DNA from: Bacteroidales bacterium
GTDB lineage: Bacteria; Bacteroidota; Bacteroidia; Bacteroidales; F082
DNA length: 58,716 nucleotides
Reading direction: 5' to 3'
Assembly: GCA_028277395.1 (NCBI GenBank)
Contig: JANQGJ010000013.1
Coordinates: 1-58,716 of the forward strand
In this document: positions 26,971-36,603 of the stretch, in pieces
How positions within the stretch are numbered: position 1 is the first letter of the stretch
Layout of the letters: every line of letters starts with the position of its first letter
Translations under genes and position numbers: made by a program
Notes under the pieces: model-generated
Seen by the model: the letters and a program-made list of their open reading frames with translations, nothing else
Databases searched by the model: none
Told to the model about the DNA's origin: nothing

Positions 26971-28779
26971 TTAGTCAATGTTTTTAATCAACGGAGATTC
27001 AAGAAGGATATTCTCTATTTTTTTTTCACTTACCGAATATGCTTTCTTAGCGGCTTTAAGTCTGTTGCTTCCACCACCCTTCAATTGATTAATACTGTTT
27101 TTGTAAATCTCCTGATCTCCTTTTTGATCCTTTACTGAAATATTAACATCCAGATATGAAAAATAAATTCCCTGGTACTGTCCACCTGATACTGCATCCG
27201 AAGTTATCTCAACCTTAAAATCAGCATTGTCTGGGTTATCAACAAATCCATATCCATTCTCAGAAAGGATCTTCTTCACAATTGGTTCCAGAAATTTTAT
27301 TTCCATAGCTTTTCCATCAATCATCTCTTTACCGGAAATAAAAATCTCAGGTTTGGTAACCATTATATTAATATTTACAGGTATAACAGGATTTTCCTTT
27401 TGAGCAATTAAATAGTATTCCGAATTGTAATCAATATCTAAAAAGGATGCCAGATCCGGTATTACCGCTGCTCTAAGTATTTCAGACTGCAACTCTGTTC
27501 TACCGATGTAACAATCTGCTTCTCCGTTGTTGGTTACACCTTTACTTAATATTTCATTATTGTCAAGATTGCAAACAATTAGCGGAAAACCTGTAATTGA
27601 AGAACCTTGTTCACTTCTATCAACCGACACTCTTATTGATACAGGTTTATCCGAGGTCACACCTGAAGTAATTTCCCCTGGAAAATCTATTACTTCGATA
27701 CTGTATCCGTTAAGTGTCTTTAATTGATGGATCTGATAAGGAATGTGATCAACACCATTATTTTTTAAAACAAATAATGGCAAGGATCCTTTGGAAGATG
27801 CAATCAGTTTATCATCAAGCCTTGCAAATGTTGATATCTTAATCATTTCATCTTCTATCCAGTAATTTCCTCCAATTAACAAACAATTTGTCAATCCACC
27901 AATATCGGTTCTTTGTCTGTATTCTCCAATTTCTATCAAGGATGAAGATATCTCCTTATTCCAACTATCAGAAAAATCACTTTTAAGACCCGTATTTTCA
28001 AAAGTTAATTCGGAAAGGTAAAATTCATTCTTGATTTCATTTGTTTGCAGATATAACCCATATGCAACAAAATACGCAGCTTCACTAATTGTTAAATTTC
28101 CGGGATCAAGAAGTTTTGATATTTCATCATTTAATTCCTGATTCAACTGCAATATTTCGTCATTATTAACTTCAGAATAAATTCTCCTGTTCAGGGCAAT
28201 TAATAATACTCTTGCCTCATCAATTGAAGTCAGGTACGGCATAGCTTCATAGTAACTTTTTAGCGCAGATTCCTTCTTTCCTGATTTTGCATACTTTTTC
28301 CCTTCACCTAACTTCTGTCTTACATTCTGAATACCTGATTTTATCAAATTCCTGTAATAGTGAAGTAATTCTTTCTTATTGGCAAAAGCGATGGCATAAA
28401 CTTCTTTTTTCTTTCTGTCATAATAACTTTTAGTAACTAATCCGGACACATTGACCCTTGAGAAAGAAACGCTTTTTGATAGCAGTTCTTCATCAGATTT
28501 CCCATTTACATTTGAAATATTCAAAGAAGTATTTGATTCAACCTGAACCTGTATACTTTGGATCAGTTTATTTTTCGCCAGAATTTCAAATTTGGATTTC
28601 AACTTTCCCGGTTCTTCATCATTGGTATTCTCTCCTGACATAAAGCCAATCAGATATTCATTATCCGGAAACATTTCTGACCTGTTGTAATAATCTGTCC
28701 ATGCAGGTTTTTGAGCTATTGTGTTAAGGATTGCCCCAAACATAAAAACAGCCACTAGAATTCTACTATTTATCAGCAT
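26971..28779 (-). CDS. Exported LPP20-like protein with C-terminal lipoprotein-like domain
   Basis: 602 residues, signal peptide 1-22 (ends IAQ, no lipobox). Residues about 25-150 match the LPP20/FlgP-type fold (KPAWTDYYN..., FEILAKNKLIQSIQVQVES, KKEVYAIAFANKKEL). A helical TPR-like segment follows (about 155-240), then beta-rich modules, and a last 100 residues (FVDNPDNADFKVEITSDA, YQGIYFSYLDVNISVKD) reminiscent of periplasmic LPP20/CsgG accessory domains. Third gene of a minus operon after the zinc-ribbon and CsgG-like genes, 45 bp past the latter. Envelope location is likely; exact role unknown. The pairing with a CsgG-like protein recalls FlgO/FlgP of flagellated bacteria, but no flagellar genes are present. 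Confidence 0.68.
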   Translation of the reverse strand: MLINSRILVAVFMFGAILNTIAQKPAWTDYYNRSEMFPDNEYLIGFMSGENTNDEEPGKLKSKFEILAKNKLIQSIQVQVESNTSLNISNVNGKSDEELLSKSVSFSRVNVSGLVTKSYYDRKKKEVYAIAFANKKELLHYYRNLIKSGIQNVRQKLGEGKKYAKSGKKESALKSYYEAMPYLTSIDEARVLLIALNRRIYSEVNNDEILQLNQELNDEISKLLDPGNLTISEAAYFVAYGLYLQTNEIKNEFYLSELTFENTGLKSDFSDSWNKEISSSLIEIGEYRQRTDIGGLTNCLLIGGNYWIEDEMIKISTFARLDDKLIASSKGSLPLFVLKNNGVDHIPYQIHQLKTLNGYSIEVIDFPGEITSGVTSDKPVSIRVSVDRSEQGSSITGFPLIVCNLDNNEILSKGVTNNGEADCYIGRTELQSEILRAAVIPDLASFLDIDYNSEYYLIAQKENPVIPVNINIMVTKPEIFISGKEMIDGKAMEIKFLEPIVKKILSENGYGFVDNPDNADFKVEITSDAVSGGQYQGIYFSYLDVNISVKDQKGDQEIYKNSINQLKGGGSNRLKAAKKAYSVSEKKIENILLESPLIKNID

Positions 28780-28824
28780 ACGTACAATTATTAGGTTATT
28801 ATTTACAGTTATGAATGTATTCGC

Positions 28825-30108
28825 TTACTTTACATAGGATTTATGAACATACCCGGTTTTAGTACCACGAAGCTGTATTTTGTAAAACTGCCCGCTTTTT
28901 TCAATTATCTGAAACTCCAGTCCACCAGGCACTTTTGCAACTACCTCTGAATTCTTGTCGGGAAGTTCATAAACCTTTACCCTGTCGGAACTACTACCCT
29001 TTATCTGTACACGATCTGCCAATACATCCGCAATACCGCCACCAGTAAAGGTATAAGGTTGAACAGGTCTGCCAATATCTTCAAGATATTCGTTTAAACC
29101 TACTCCTGCTTTGGCTCTTTTAGCAGCTTCAGCATATTTGTCATTAGTATAATCAAGTTCATAGGCTATTCCATAGTACTCATAAGCATCTGTATAGGAA
29201 CCAACCATTTCATATAAAATGCCAAGATTATAAGCAGCTTTAGGATTATAGGAATCAGCTTCAAACATGGCATAGACAATTGGAAATGCTCTGTCAAGAT
29301 CACCCTTTTCGATAAAACCCATTGCTTCTTTACCTTTTGATTTGAATTCCTTGAGTTTTATCCTTTCAAATTCATATTCAATATATTGATAACCAGGTGC
29401 AAAATAATCTGTAAATTCCCTTGCCAGTTGCTTCATACAAGTTTCAGCCATCACTTCTGACTTTGGAATTCCTGACCTCTGATCGTCACATTTATAAATT
29501 GATAATTCTGTTTCAGCAGATTTGGTTCCCACAATCTGTGCTGTTTCTACACTTACCATTTTCAACGTACCCTTTGCAACTACTCTACGTGTCAGGCAGT
29601 TGGACCCTGATGAACTTGCTAAACCCAGTAAATTTGTTCCCTTTTCATCAACGCTGCTGTAATTAACATTCCCCATTAAAATAATATCTAGTCCAAGAAT
29701 CCTTCCTACTTCGGCAGCTGAGTTTTCATCAATTGCCCCGCTAAGGGAAAGTTTTTGTTCACGTAGCACTTTTTTTAACTGATCTCGCTCAATTATCTGA
29801 TAAAAATCGGTTTTAACACCTTTAACAAATGTCTGCCCCTGTTTACCTTTCTTCAGTCCCCACAATTTGCTTTCCTTATCATATATACCTCTGTACTGAT
29901 CAAGAAGATCAGTGACAATAAAATTTGTAATTACGGTATTCATTCGCCTGTTATTTGTGCACTCAAACTCCAGAACACCAATTTTTTTAATGGAATAAAA
30001 TGGTTTTTCAGGAGCTTTGAGTATAAAGCTTTCAATATCCTGCGACTGTAAATTAACAATCGCACCAAATAATAAGATTATTGTAATAATTGGATTATGA
30101 AATTTCAT
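28825..30108 (-). CDS. CsgG/HfaB-like protein with TPR and SH3 domains
   Basis: 427 residues. Signal peptide 1-22 (ends LQSQ); no lipobox, unlike classical CsgG. Residues about 40-245 follow the CsgG pattern: IGVLEFEC, 'IIERDQLKKVLREQKLSLSG', EVGRILGLDIILMGNV, VAKGTLKMVSVETAQIVGTK. Residues about 255-335 form TPR-like helices (ALDRAF..., YNLGILYEMVGSYTDAYEYYGIAYEL). Residues about 355-427 form a bacterial SH3 module (VKVYELPDKNSEVVAKVPGG, YVHKSYVK). CsgG proteins form outer-membrane channels for curli export; here no curli genes are seen, so a secretion or scaffold role at the outer membrane is only inferred. Six bp after the zinc-ribbon gene. Confidence 0.75.
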   Translation of the reverse strand: MKFHNPIITIILLFGAIVNLQSQDIESFILKAPEKPFYSIKKIGVLEFECTNNRRMNTVITNFIVTDLLDQYRGIYDKESKLWGLKKGKQGQTFVKGVKTDFYQIIERDQLKKVLREQKLSLSGAIDENSAAEVGRILGLDIILMGNVNYSSVDEKGTNLLGLASSSGSNCLTRRVVAKGTLKMVSVETAQIVGTKSAETELSIYKCDDQRSGIPKSEVMAETCMKQLAREFTDYFAPGYQYIEYEFERIKLKEFKSKGKEAMGFIEKGDLDRAFPIVYAMFEADSYNPKAAYNLGILYEMVGSYTDAYEYYGIAYELDYTNDKYAEAAKRAKAGVGLNEYLEDIGRPVQPYTFTGGGIADVLADRVQIKGSSSDRVKVYELPDKNSEVVAKVPGGLEFQIIEKSGQFYKIQLRGTKTGYVHKSYVK

Positions 30109-30113
30109 TTCTA

Positions 30114-30854
30114 TTAATTTAATTTGATTACTCGTGATTTTCTTAGTTTAATAGCTCTATTGATCTTCCTGTATGCATTTGTAGAATTCAGATCGTTAAT
30201 TTCCACCATTAGTTTATTCGCGGTATTAAAATTCCGCATTTCGCGAAACATTTCAGCTTGCAGAAGCTTTTCCTCCTCATTGGCAGGTTGGTATATTTCA
30301 CAAAGCCTTTTCAGATTTTTACGAAACAATTTATCCGAATCATGAACTTCATTTCTTCTCTGCTTCCATCCTTTTAGCATCTTAAAAGCAATTCTGAATC
30401 TGGCATGAATAAAATGAGTAAACCATCCTGCAGCACCAAAACTGTTGAGATTGTTCAACAAATGCCATATCTCGAACCGCAGTTTTATCTCTTTCCCGTC
30501 AGTATCGACAAAACCCTCATCAATCAGTCCGGAATAATAAGCGGCTATATTATAGTTGTAGTTTGACTCCCTTGTCATTGGTAAATCAAAAATATCACAG
30601 CTTTTTACTGCATCATTGCGCTCAATCTCATCATATGACTCAAAATCAATAAAATCTATATCCTCGTACCATATTGGTTTCTTACAATGACGACAAAAAA
30701 TGACATGCGGATTGAAAGAAACAGGTGGATTATAATCAATATAACCGTCAGAGTAGGCTTCAGAATTATGCACATGATATGAGCTCAATTCGTAGTGAAA
30801 CATCCTTTGTTTACAATGATTGCACTCGAAATATTTTGTACTGAAAGTTGTCAT
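30114..30854 (-). CDS. Protein with two CxxC zinc-ribbon knuckles, function unknown
   Basis: 246 residues, no signal peptide. Two cysteine pairs, Cys11/Cys14 (ECNHCK) and Cys54/Cys57 (FCRHCK), with about 40 residues between, look like a zinc ribbon. The middle is aromatic and mixed; the C-terminal 80 residues are basic and helical (RRNEVHDSDKLFRKNLKRL, KINRAIKLRKSR). First gene of the minus operon with CsgG-like and LPP20-like proteins; its promoter region is shared with the divergent plus operon. It is the only predicted cytoplasmic soluble protein of this operon, so a regulatory or nucleic-acid-binding role is conceivable, but there is no direct evidence. I do not recognise the family with certainty. 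Confidence 0.6.
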   Translation of the reverse strand: MTTFSTKYFECNHCKQRMFHYELSSYHVHNSEAYSDGYIDYNPPVSFNPHVIFCRHCKKPIWYEDIDFIDFESYDEIERNDAVKSCDIFDLPMTRESNYNYNIAAYYSGLIDEGFVDTDGKEIKLRFEIWHLLNNLNSFGAAGWFTHFIHARFRIAFKMLKGWKQRRNEVHDSDKLFRKNLKRLCEIYQPANEEEKLLQAEMFREMRNFNTANKLMVEINDLNSTNAYRKINRAIKLRKSRVIKLN

Positions 30855-30868
30855 GGTTTTTTAATTGC

Positions 30869-30930
30869 AATGTAAAATTACATTTTTTACTGTTAATTTT
30901 ATAACAATAGAATTATTTTTTCTATATTTG
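30869..30930. promoter_or_regulatory. Shared divergent control region: inverted repeat plus promoter box
   Basis: AATGTAA-AA-TTACATT at 30869-30884 is a perfect 7-bp inverted repeat with a 2-nt spacer, the form of a dimeric regulator's operator. A plus-strand TAnnTTTG box (TATATTTG) is at 30923-30930, 47 bp before the ATG at 30977. The repeat sits 15 bp from the minus-strand start codon, so it could repress or couple both operons. The operator role is inferred. Confidence 0.4.
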
Positions 30931-30976
30931 TTGTTATTTTTTAACAAATGTTTCATAACCACAAAAAATTAATATA

Positions 30977-31618
30977 ATGAAAAGCATTATTTCAATTATG
31001 GTAGCCATAGTGGTGATTTTAATTTCAACACCTTCAATGGCTCAAAGTGATAAACAAATTAAAAAAGACATTCGCGACAAAGCAATGAAACAGGCTCGTA
31101 AGGAAGCCAAGAAACTCAAAAAGGATGGATTTAAAGTTACTCCCGGACAACTTCCCATGGAAAAACAAATTGAAAATACATGGATTGCCAGGTACCAGAC
31201 AACTGATGATGGCAGCAAAAAATGGTTCGTTGCTGATGCCCGTGCTGTTGGAGAAACTCATTCAGCAGCTAAATTGCAGGCTATTGAAGTTGCAAAGGTT
31301 AACCTTGCCGGACAAATTGGGACCGAAGTTGCCGGACTTGTTGAAACAAATATCGCGAATGCTCAGCTAAATGCTGAAGATGCCGCATCAGTAACAGAAA
31401 CTATGGCAACTTTCAAGTCGATAATAGGTTCGAAAATGGGAAGAACCAATACCTTGTTTGAAGCAGACAAAACAATTGGTAAGAACAAAGAAGTTTTCAT
31501 TACTTTATCTTATTCCTACGAGGATGCGGTAAATACAGCAAAAGACGTAATAAGAAATGAGATGAAGGATAATATGAAAATTCAATCGGAACAACTTGAC
31601 AAAATCCTTGACTTTTAA
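30977..31618 (+). CDS. Small exported LPP20-like protein
   Basis: 213 residues, signal peptide 1-22 (ends MAQ). A lysine-rich helix (about 25-50, KQARKEAKKLKKDGFKV) precedes a domain of the LPP20 type: PMEKQIENTWIARYQ, 'SAAKLQAIEVAKVNLAGQIG', then a helix with VETNIANAQLNAEDAAS and the ending KEVFITLSYSYEDAV. It resembles the first 150 residues of the 602-residue LPP20-like protein of the divergent operon. First gene of a six-gene operon (16 bp to the next). Likely periplasmic or outer-membrane associated; function unknown. Confidence 0.65.
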   Translation: MKSIISIMVAIVVILISTPSMAQSDKQIKKDIRDKAMKQARKEAKKLKKDGFKVTPGQLPMEKQIENTWIARYQTTDDGSKKWFVADARAVGETHSAAKLQAIEVAKVNLAGQIGTEVAGLVETNIANAQLNAEDAASVTETMATFKSIIGSKMGRTNTLFEADKTIGKNKEVFITLSYSYEDAVNTAKDVIRNEMKDNMKIQSEQLDKILDF

Positions 31619-31634
31619 TTAGTAATTTTAAACT

Positions 31635-34232
31635 ATGTACCGGCTCAAATGTGTCGTTGTGTTAACGGCACTTCTGTTGAACTTCAACCCTGACCTTTCT
31701 TCACAAAGTTTTGAAGAATTCAAGAAACAAATTCGTGAGGAGTATAATACCTTTGAAAAGGAAACTCAGCAAAAGTTCGACAATTTTGTAAATCAGATTG
31801 ACAGAGAATTTTCAGAGTATTTAACTACCGGGTTTGGTAATTATTCAACTGAAAAGAAGAAACAAAACACAAAACCAAGTCCTCAGGATATGCCTGAAAT
31901 AGAAGAAGTTATTATTGATAATAATATAATTGACTTTGAGGTTTACAGATCACCAATAACTTACCAGGGACCGGCAATTCCCGGAATAAAAAAAAATGAA
32001 AACAATGATTTTGAAACCATCAGAATAAACGTTGACTTCCTCGGATGGCCACTTTATTTTGATATTGATTCGAGGTTTCACAATTATAATTCTTTGGAAC
32101 CAACAGCCGCAGGTATAAGCTACATGTGGACTTCATTTGCAGATATCAACTATAATCATCTGCTATATCAATTATCAGAAGTTGCCGGAATACTTAACTT
32201 AAATCAGTGGGGATATTATCAACTTATACATGAATGCAGCAGAAAGATGTATCCAGATGATGAAAACATGCAGATTTTATCTCAATGGATCCTTCTTAGC
32301 AGGAGTCGTTATAAAGTTAAAATTGGGTTTAACCAATCTAAGCTTTTTCTGCTTACCCCTTCCATTTATACTATGTACAATACGGATTTTGTTGATATAA
32401 ACGGGATCAGTTACTATATAATTGATGGAGACGGACAGAACATCAGCACATATGAATTTGATTTTCCCGAAGCTGACATTATAATGAATGTTTGTATCAA
32501 CAAACCGCTTAATACCAACCCCATCAAGAAATCAAGAGATTATCATTTTAAACACAAAGGTGAAAAGTATACTATAAAATTAAAGTATGATGAGGAAATG
32601 ATCAGGTTTTATAAGACTATTCCTTTGTCAGACATCGACGTATATTTTAATTCTGTGGTGAGTAAATTAACAGAAGAGTCGGTTAAAGAAGCATTTACTC
32701 CATTATTATCTGGCAAAAGCGATATCGAGTCTGTAAACCTGTTGCTAAGTTTTGTCCAGCAGGCATTTGGTTATAAATCTGATATTTATGCATACGGTAC
32801 GGAGAAGTATTTATTTGCAGATGATGTGTTGCACTATACATTCTCGGATTGTGAAGACCGCTCGGTAATTTTCGCATACCTTGTTAAAACTCTTCTTAAC
32901 AAAGATGTTGTAGCAATTACTTTTCCCGGACATATGGCCACTGCTATTGCTTTTGATGAAGCAACTGAAGGGATGCATTTTACTTTTAAAAACAAGAAGT
33001 ATGTTGTCGCGGATCCCACTTTTACAGGAGCACCGGCTGGAGTTCTTTTATCAACTGTTGCTGACGAAAAAGGTATCGTACATTTAATTAAAGATGAGAT
33101 CATTGACAAAACAGCCCAGGAGTTAATATGGGAAAAGGTCGGCTCATACGGAGGATATAAATCTGACAGGTTAAATGATGTAATCATTGACAATAACGAC
33201 AATATCTATGTATGCGGATACTTTTCAGGAAGTGCTCAATTTGATGAAATAAAACTAACATCACCATATGAAGGAAGGGATGTTTTTCTTGCCAAATTCG
33301 ATAAATATCATCATCTGGTCTGGGTAAAAACAGCCTCAGGTCAGGGAAATGATATGGCAACCTGTCTGGTGTCTGATGATAACAACATATACATGTATGG
33401 TAGTTTTGAAGATGAACTCAGGTACAACAATACAACAATTACTGCTTCCGGAGCTCCCGATGTTTTTGTAGCAAGTTTCACGCATGATGGTAGTTTTAAC
33501 TGGATTCAGAAAGCAGGTATCGACAAACTTGATCATAGTGTTGACTTTATGTTTGTTGCAAAATTTAGTCCTGAAGGTGAAAAAATAATGGCAAAATTAC
33601 TTAGTCACTCAGAGGGTTTTAATAACTATGGTATTGATATTGATGAAGATGGAAATTCTGTTATTGTAGGTTCTTTTTTTGCAACACCGGGAATTAATGT
33701 CCATGATTATGAAATGTACAATACCGGTATGAATATCCCGGTTGCATTATACGAAACTGATCGCAAACTAAAAGAAAACCAGTACGAGGCTACAATAGCA
33801 GGGTTATTTTCAGCTTTAAACCTCCTTAAAGCCAATTCAATTGAAATACATGGCACTGAAATAAAAAAGACATTCGACACTTATAACTCAAATTTCAGTA
33901 ATTATGCTTCAGGTATATATAGTAACCTGTCTAAAATGAAGTTTGTAAGAAACGAAAAAGGGATTATCACAATAAAAACCTCCGAAGAAAAACCTGTTCA
34001 ACTTGATAAGATCAAAATCAACAACAACGCCCGCATCAGAATAGTAAAATACAAGAGTGGTAATATTCTTGTAGAAGTGCTTTCAGGTATTTATGTTGGA
34101 GGAGGTAGTTATTGGCTTGATATGAATTCGATTAAACTGTTCAAGGAAACGGGGGATTTATTATTTAACTTTGATGCAGATAATTCGGTTAAGAAGTTGA
34201 ATCTTAAAAATGAAATGCTAAAAAGATCGTAA
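31635..34232 (+). CDS. Exported transglutaminase-like protein with beta-propeller repeats
   Basis: 865 residues. Signal peptide 1-23, a coiled-coil stretch (about 25-60, FEEFKKQIREEYNTFEKE), a beta-rich region, and a transglutaminase-like cysteine peptidase core with a complete triad: Cys406 (FSDCEDRS), His433 (FPGHMATAI) and Asp460 (VVADPTF). After it come SBBP-type propeller repeats (about 515-690; NIYVCGYFSGSAQFDE, NIYMYGSFEDELRYNN) and a C-terminal domain of unknown type. Such enzymes cleave or crosslink peptide bonds in the envelope. The stop codon overlaps the next start (TAATG), so it is tightly coupled to the channel-like protein. Substrate unknown; architecture unusual. Confidence 0.72.
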   Translation: MYRLKCVVVLTALLLNFNPDLSSQSFEEFKKQIREEYNTFEKETQQKFDNFVNQIDREFSEYLTTGFGNYSTEKKKQNTKPSPQDMPEIEEVIIDNNIIDFEVYRSPITYQGPAIPGIKKNENNDFETIRINVDFLGWPLYFDIDSRFHNYNSLEPTAAGISYMWTSFADINYNHLLYQLSEVAGILNLNQWGYYQLIHECSRKMYPDDENMQILSQWILLSRSRYKVKIGFNQSKLFLLTPSIYTMYNTDFVDINGISYYIIDGDGQNISTYEFDFPEADIIMNVCINKPLNTNPIKKSRDYHFKHKGEKYTIKLKYDEEMIRFYKTIPLSDIDVYFNSVVSKLTEESVKEAFTPLLSGKSDIESVNLLLSFVQQAFGYKSDIYAYGTEKYLFADDVLHYTFSDCEDRSVIFAYLVKTLLNKDVVAITFPGHMATAIAFDEATEGMHFTFKNKKYVVADPTFTGAPAGVLLSTVADEKGIVHLIKDEIIDKTAQELIWEKVGSYGGYKSDRLNDVIIDNNDNIYVCGYFSGSAQFDEIKLTSPYEGRDVFLAKFDKYHHLVWVKTASGQGNDMATCLVSDDNNIYMYGSFEDELRYNNTTITASGAPDVFVASFTHDGSFNWIQKAGIDKLDHSVDFMFVAKFSPEGEKIMAKLLSHSEGFNNYGIDIDEDGNSVIVGSFFATPGINVHDYEMYNTGMNIPVALYETDRKLKENQYEATIAGLFSALNLLKANSIEIHGTEIKKTFDTYNSNFSNYASGIYSNLSKMKFVRNEKGIITIKTSEEKPVQLDKIKINNNARIRIVKYKSGNILVEVLSGIYVGGGSYWLDMNSIKLFKETGDLLFNFDADNSVKKLNLKNEMLKRS

Positions 34233-36070
34233 TGCAAAAAGGACACCTTAATGCTATTTTTCAGTTTATTTTTTTACTTACGTTTTGTATTCCGGCATTT
34301 TCTGTTAATTACATTCAGGAGGAAGAAGAGGAAATAGTTGAATACTACAGTAAAGACTCAATTAATCTCACAGGACTTTTGAGCTTACTTAAGTCTGGCG
34401 AAGATGAAATAATTATAAGCGATTACTTCATAGCATCTGACAAAGAAGATGAAACTCTTCTTATTGATAAGGTATTTTTCAGTGAATACGACATTTCTAT
34501 TAACAATCCTTACCCTGTAAAGGTCTTTTTTTACAACTGCACTTTCCATCTTAAAAATAACTCCCCTCTGATCCTTTCAGGTTTACAAACTGCAAAGCTT
34601 AACATTGTAAACTGTGAATTTACAGGACCTGTAAGATTCACAAATATATTTCATGATGGAAATCATCCGGTTTTAATTGAAAATTGCATTTTTAAAGATG
34701 ATTTATTGATAAATGGAGCAATATCCAACTCAACTGCTATAAAATTCAATAATAATGAATTTTCCACATCTTGTTTTATAAATATACCTTCATCAAATAT
34801 AAAATTCAATAACTGCTCTTTTATTGCCAACACTTTAAAATTCGATGAACGTGATAATGAGATCAATCATTACCAGCTAATAATCGAACATAATGAAGCC
34901 GGTTTGATTGAACTGGAAAGCAACACTTTCAGCAATGCCGGAAATGATAATCTTTTTTCCATAAATATGGAAGAGGTAAAGGTTTCGGAGCTTATTTTGC
35001 TTAACAACAGACTTCAAACCATTAATTTAAGTTATGCAGAAGTCGAAAAATCACTACTTATCGACTCTCTTTTTGTTGAGGATTATATTGGTATTCAGAA
35101 TTTTGACTTTCCTGAATCCAATACCAATATCCCATGGTATAATATTGCCGGGGAAAAATTAGCAATATTTCATGCAAAAGGATCTGGCAGAATAATACCA
35201 TATCAGGCAAAAACAAATGAACAGCTTGCCAATAATCTTAAATACAACGATTTATTAAGTGCATATACCAAATTCAATTCTATGTATCACAACAGGGGTG
35301 ATATAAATTCAGCAAACAGTTCATATGTTGAGATAAAAGATATTGAAACGCGGAGACAGGCATTTATTCAGGAGATAAATCCTTCGTTGAATAACCTGAT
35401 CAACTATAAACTAAATGTTTTTCTGCGCTTTTTCTCCGATTATGCTACAAATCCTGGTAAATCGTTAATTCTGTCGTTATGGATATTACTGATTTTTACT
35501 ATTCTGTACATGTTCACATTTTCAAAATGGGATGGTATGAATTACCGGTATTACCTCAATCAATATAGTTTGTTTTCCAGATATTTAACTACTGAAGATA
35601 CTCTTGAGGAGGTTTACACAAAGGAAAATTCTGACGAAAATCACGATATCATGGAATTTCTGATGAAATATAAACTAATGAGCAGAAAAACACCCCGTTT
35701 GCTCAAACTATTCGGTGGTCCATTGCATTTTCTTGGTAAATTCCGGTATAAATTTATTCCCGGACTGATTAAGTTGTTCAACTTTCATCCGGGAAGCTGG
35801 CAATCCAATTCATCTATTATGCAGAAACTTTGGTCAGGCTTGATGATTCTGGTTATTTCATTACTGTTTTTTTCATATACAATTATTGTAAAATTTATTA
35901 ACTCACTGGTTTTAAGCCTAAACAGTTTTATAGTAGTAGGATTTGGAACTCTGCCGGAGGATGATAAATTATTTGCTATGTACCTGTCTATCATTGAAGG
36001 GATAATTGGCTGGTTCCTGCTTACAATATTTACCATTACCCTGTTTAGCCAGGTATTGCAAAATGCTTAA
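34232..36070 (+). CDS. Beta-helix domain fused to a K+-channel-like pore
   Basis: 612 residues. Signal-like N-terminus (1-24), an acidic run (QEEEEEIVEYY), then about 330 residues with the short regular repeats of a right-handed beta-helix (FYNCTFHLKNNSPLIL, VNCEFTGPVRFTN, ENCIFKDDLLING), which would be periplasmic. A first membrane helix is at about 405-427 (SLILSLWILLIFTILYMF), followed by a charged cytoplasmic loop, a second helix (about 535-555) and a pore-loop signature SFIVVGFGTLP with the selectivity filter near Gly570-Phe-Gly572, then an inner helix (IIGWFLLTIFTITLFSQVL). This matches the two-helix ion channel domain (Ion_trans_2), with GFG in place of GYG. TAATG overlaps at both ends. 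Ion flow controlled by an outer sensory domain is inferred. Confidence 0.7.
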   Translation: MQKGHLNAIFQFIFLLTFCIPAFSVNYIQEEEEEIVEYYSKDSINLTGLLSLLKSGEDEIIISDYFIASDKEDETLLIDKVFFSEYDISINNPYPVKVFFYNCTFHLKNNSPLILSGLQTAKLNIVNCEFTGPVRFTNIFHDGNHPVLIENCIFKDDLLINGAISNSTAIKFNNNEFSTSCFINIPSSNIKFNNCSFIANTLKFDERDNEINHYQLIIEHNEAGLIELESNTFSNAGNDNLFSINMEEVKVSELILLNNRLQTINLSYAEVEKSLLIDSLFVEDYIGIQNFDFPESNTNIPWYNIAGEKLAIFHAKGSGRIIPYQAKTNEQLANNLKYNDLLSAYTKFNSMYHNRGDINSANSSYVEIKDIETRRQAFIQEINPSLNNLINYKLNVFLRFFSDYATNPGKSLILSLWILLIFTILYMFTFSKWDGMNYRYYLNQYSLFSRYLTTEDTLEEVYTKENSDENHDIMEFLMKYKLMSRKTPRLLKLFGGPLHFLGKFRYKFIPGLIKLFNFHPGSWQSNSSIMQKLWSGLMILVISLLFFSYTIIVKFINSLVLSLNSFIVVGFGTLPEDDKLFAMYLSIIEGIIGWFLLTIFTITLFSQVLQNA

Positions 36071-36603
36071 TGAACAAAGTAAAGTTTATGTTACATTTTA
36101 ACGCTTTATCGATACTCTCAGTTAACTTTGATCTCACACAATGGTATCATTATGTATTATTGGCTGTGCTACTTGCTATTCTGTTTGTTATTATAAAATA
36201 TTATTATTCCGTAGAGAAAGTGTTTAAGCCTAAAACCGGGATACAAAATGGTGTTAAATCAGGAAAAAGCATGTTGATTTCCTCATTCGTACTTGGGTTA
36301 ATTATGGTCCTCATATGGATGTTTAAACCATCAAACTTATCCTCAGAAACTGAAAAATACTGGATATATGTAGAAAATATTTGCTATGGTTTATTTATTA
36401 TGCTGATATTGATCAATATATATTTCTCATTTACCAACTATAAACTCAGGAGCAGTATACTCAGAATAATAATAGTATCAGGACTTATGTTTATTTATTT
36501 TTATTCAGGTATGTATGGCGGATTGCTGATCTTAATAGCACTTGCAACTTTAATTATTATCTATTCAATATTCAGATTAAAGAAAACCCTAACTCTTAGA
36601 TAA
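36070..36603 (+). CDS. Small integral membrane protein, function unknown
   Basis: 177 residues with about five predicted membrane helices: WYHYVLLAVLLAILFVII (near 26-43), MLISSFVLGLIMVLIWMF (near 69-86), ICYGLFIMLILINIYF (near 103-118), ILRIIIVSGLMFIYFY (near 130-145), LLILIALATLIIIYSIF (near 151-168). No family recognised and no catalytic motif. It is locked between the channel-like gene and another membrane protein gene by TAATG overlaps on both sides, so it is probably made in fixed ratio with them and may be a subunit of the same membrane complex (inference). Confidence 0.65.
   Translation: MNKVKFMLHFNALSILSVNFDLTQWYHYVLLAVLLAILFVIIKYYYSVEKVFKPKTGIQNGVKSGKSMLISSFVLGLIMVLIWMFKPSNLSSETEKYWIYVENICYGLFIMLILINIYFSFTNYKLRSSILRIIIVSGLMFIYFYSGMYGGLLILIALATLIIIYSIFRLKKTLTLR

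Noticed and set aside
26971..30108. Curli or flagellar-accessory operon
   Set aside because: CsgG-like and LPP20-like proteins are present, but there are no curlin, CsgB/E/F or flagellar genes and the CsgG-like protein lacks a lipobox.
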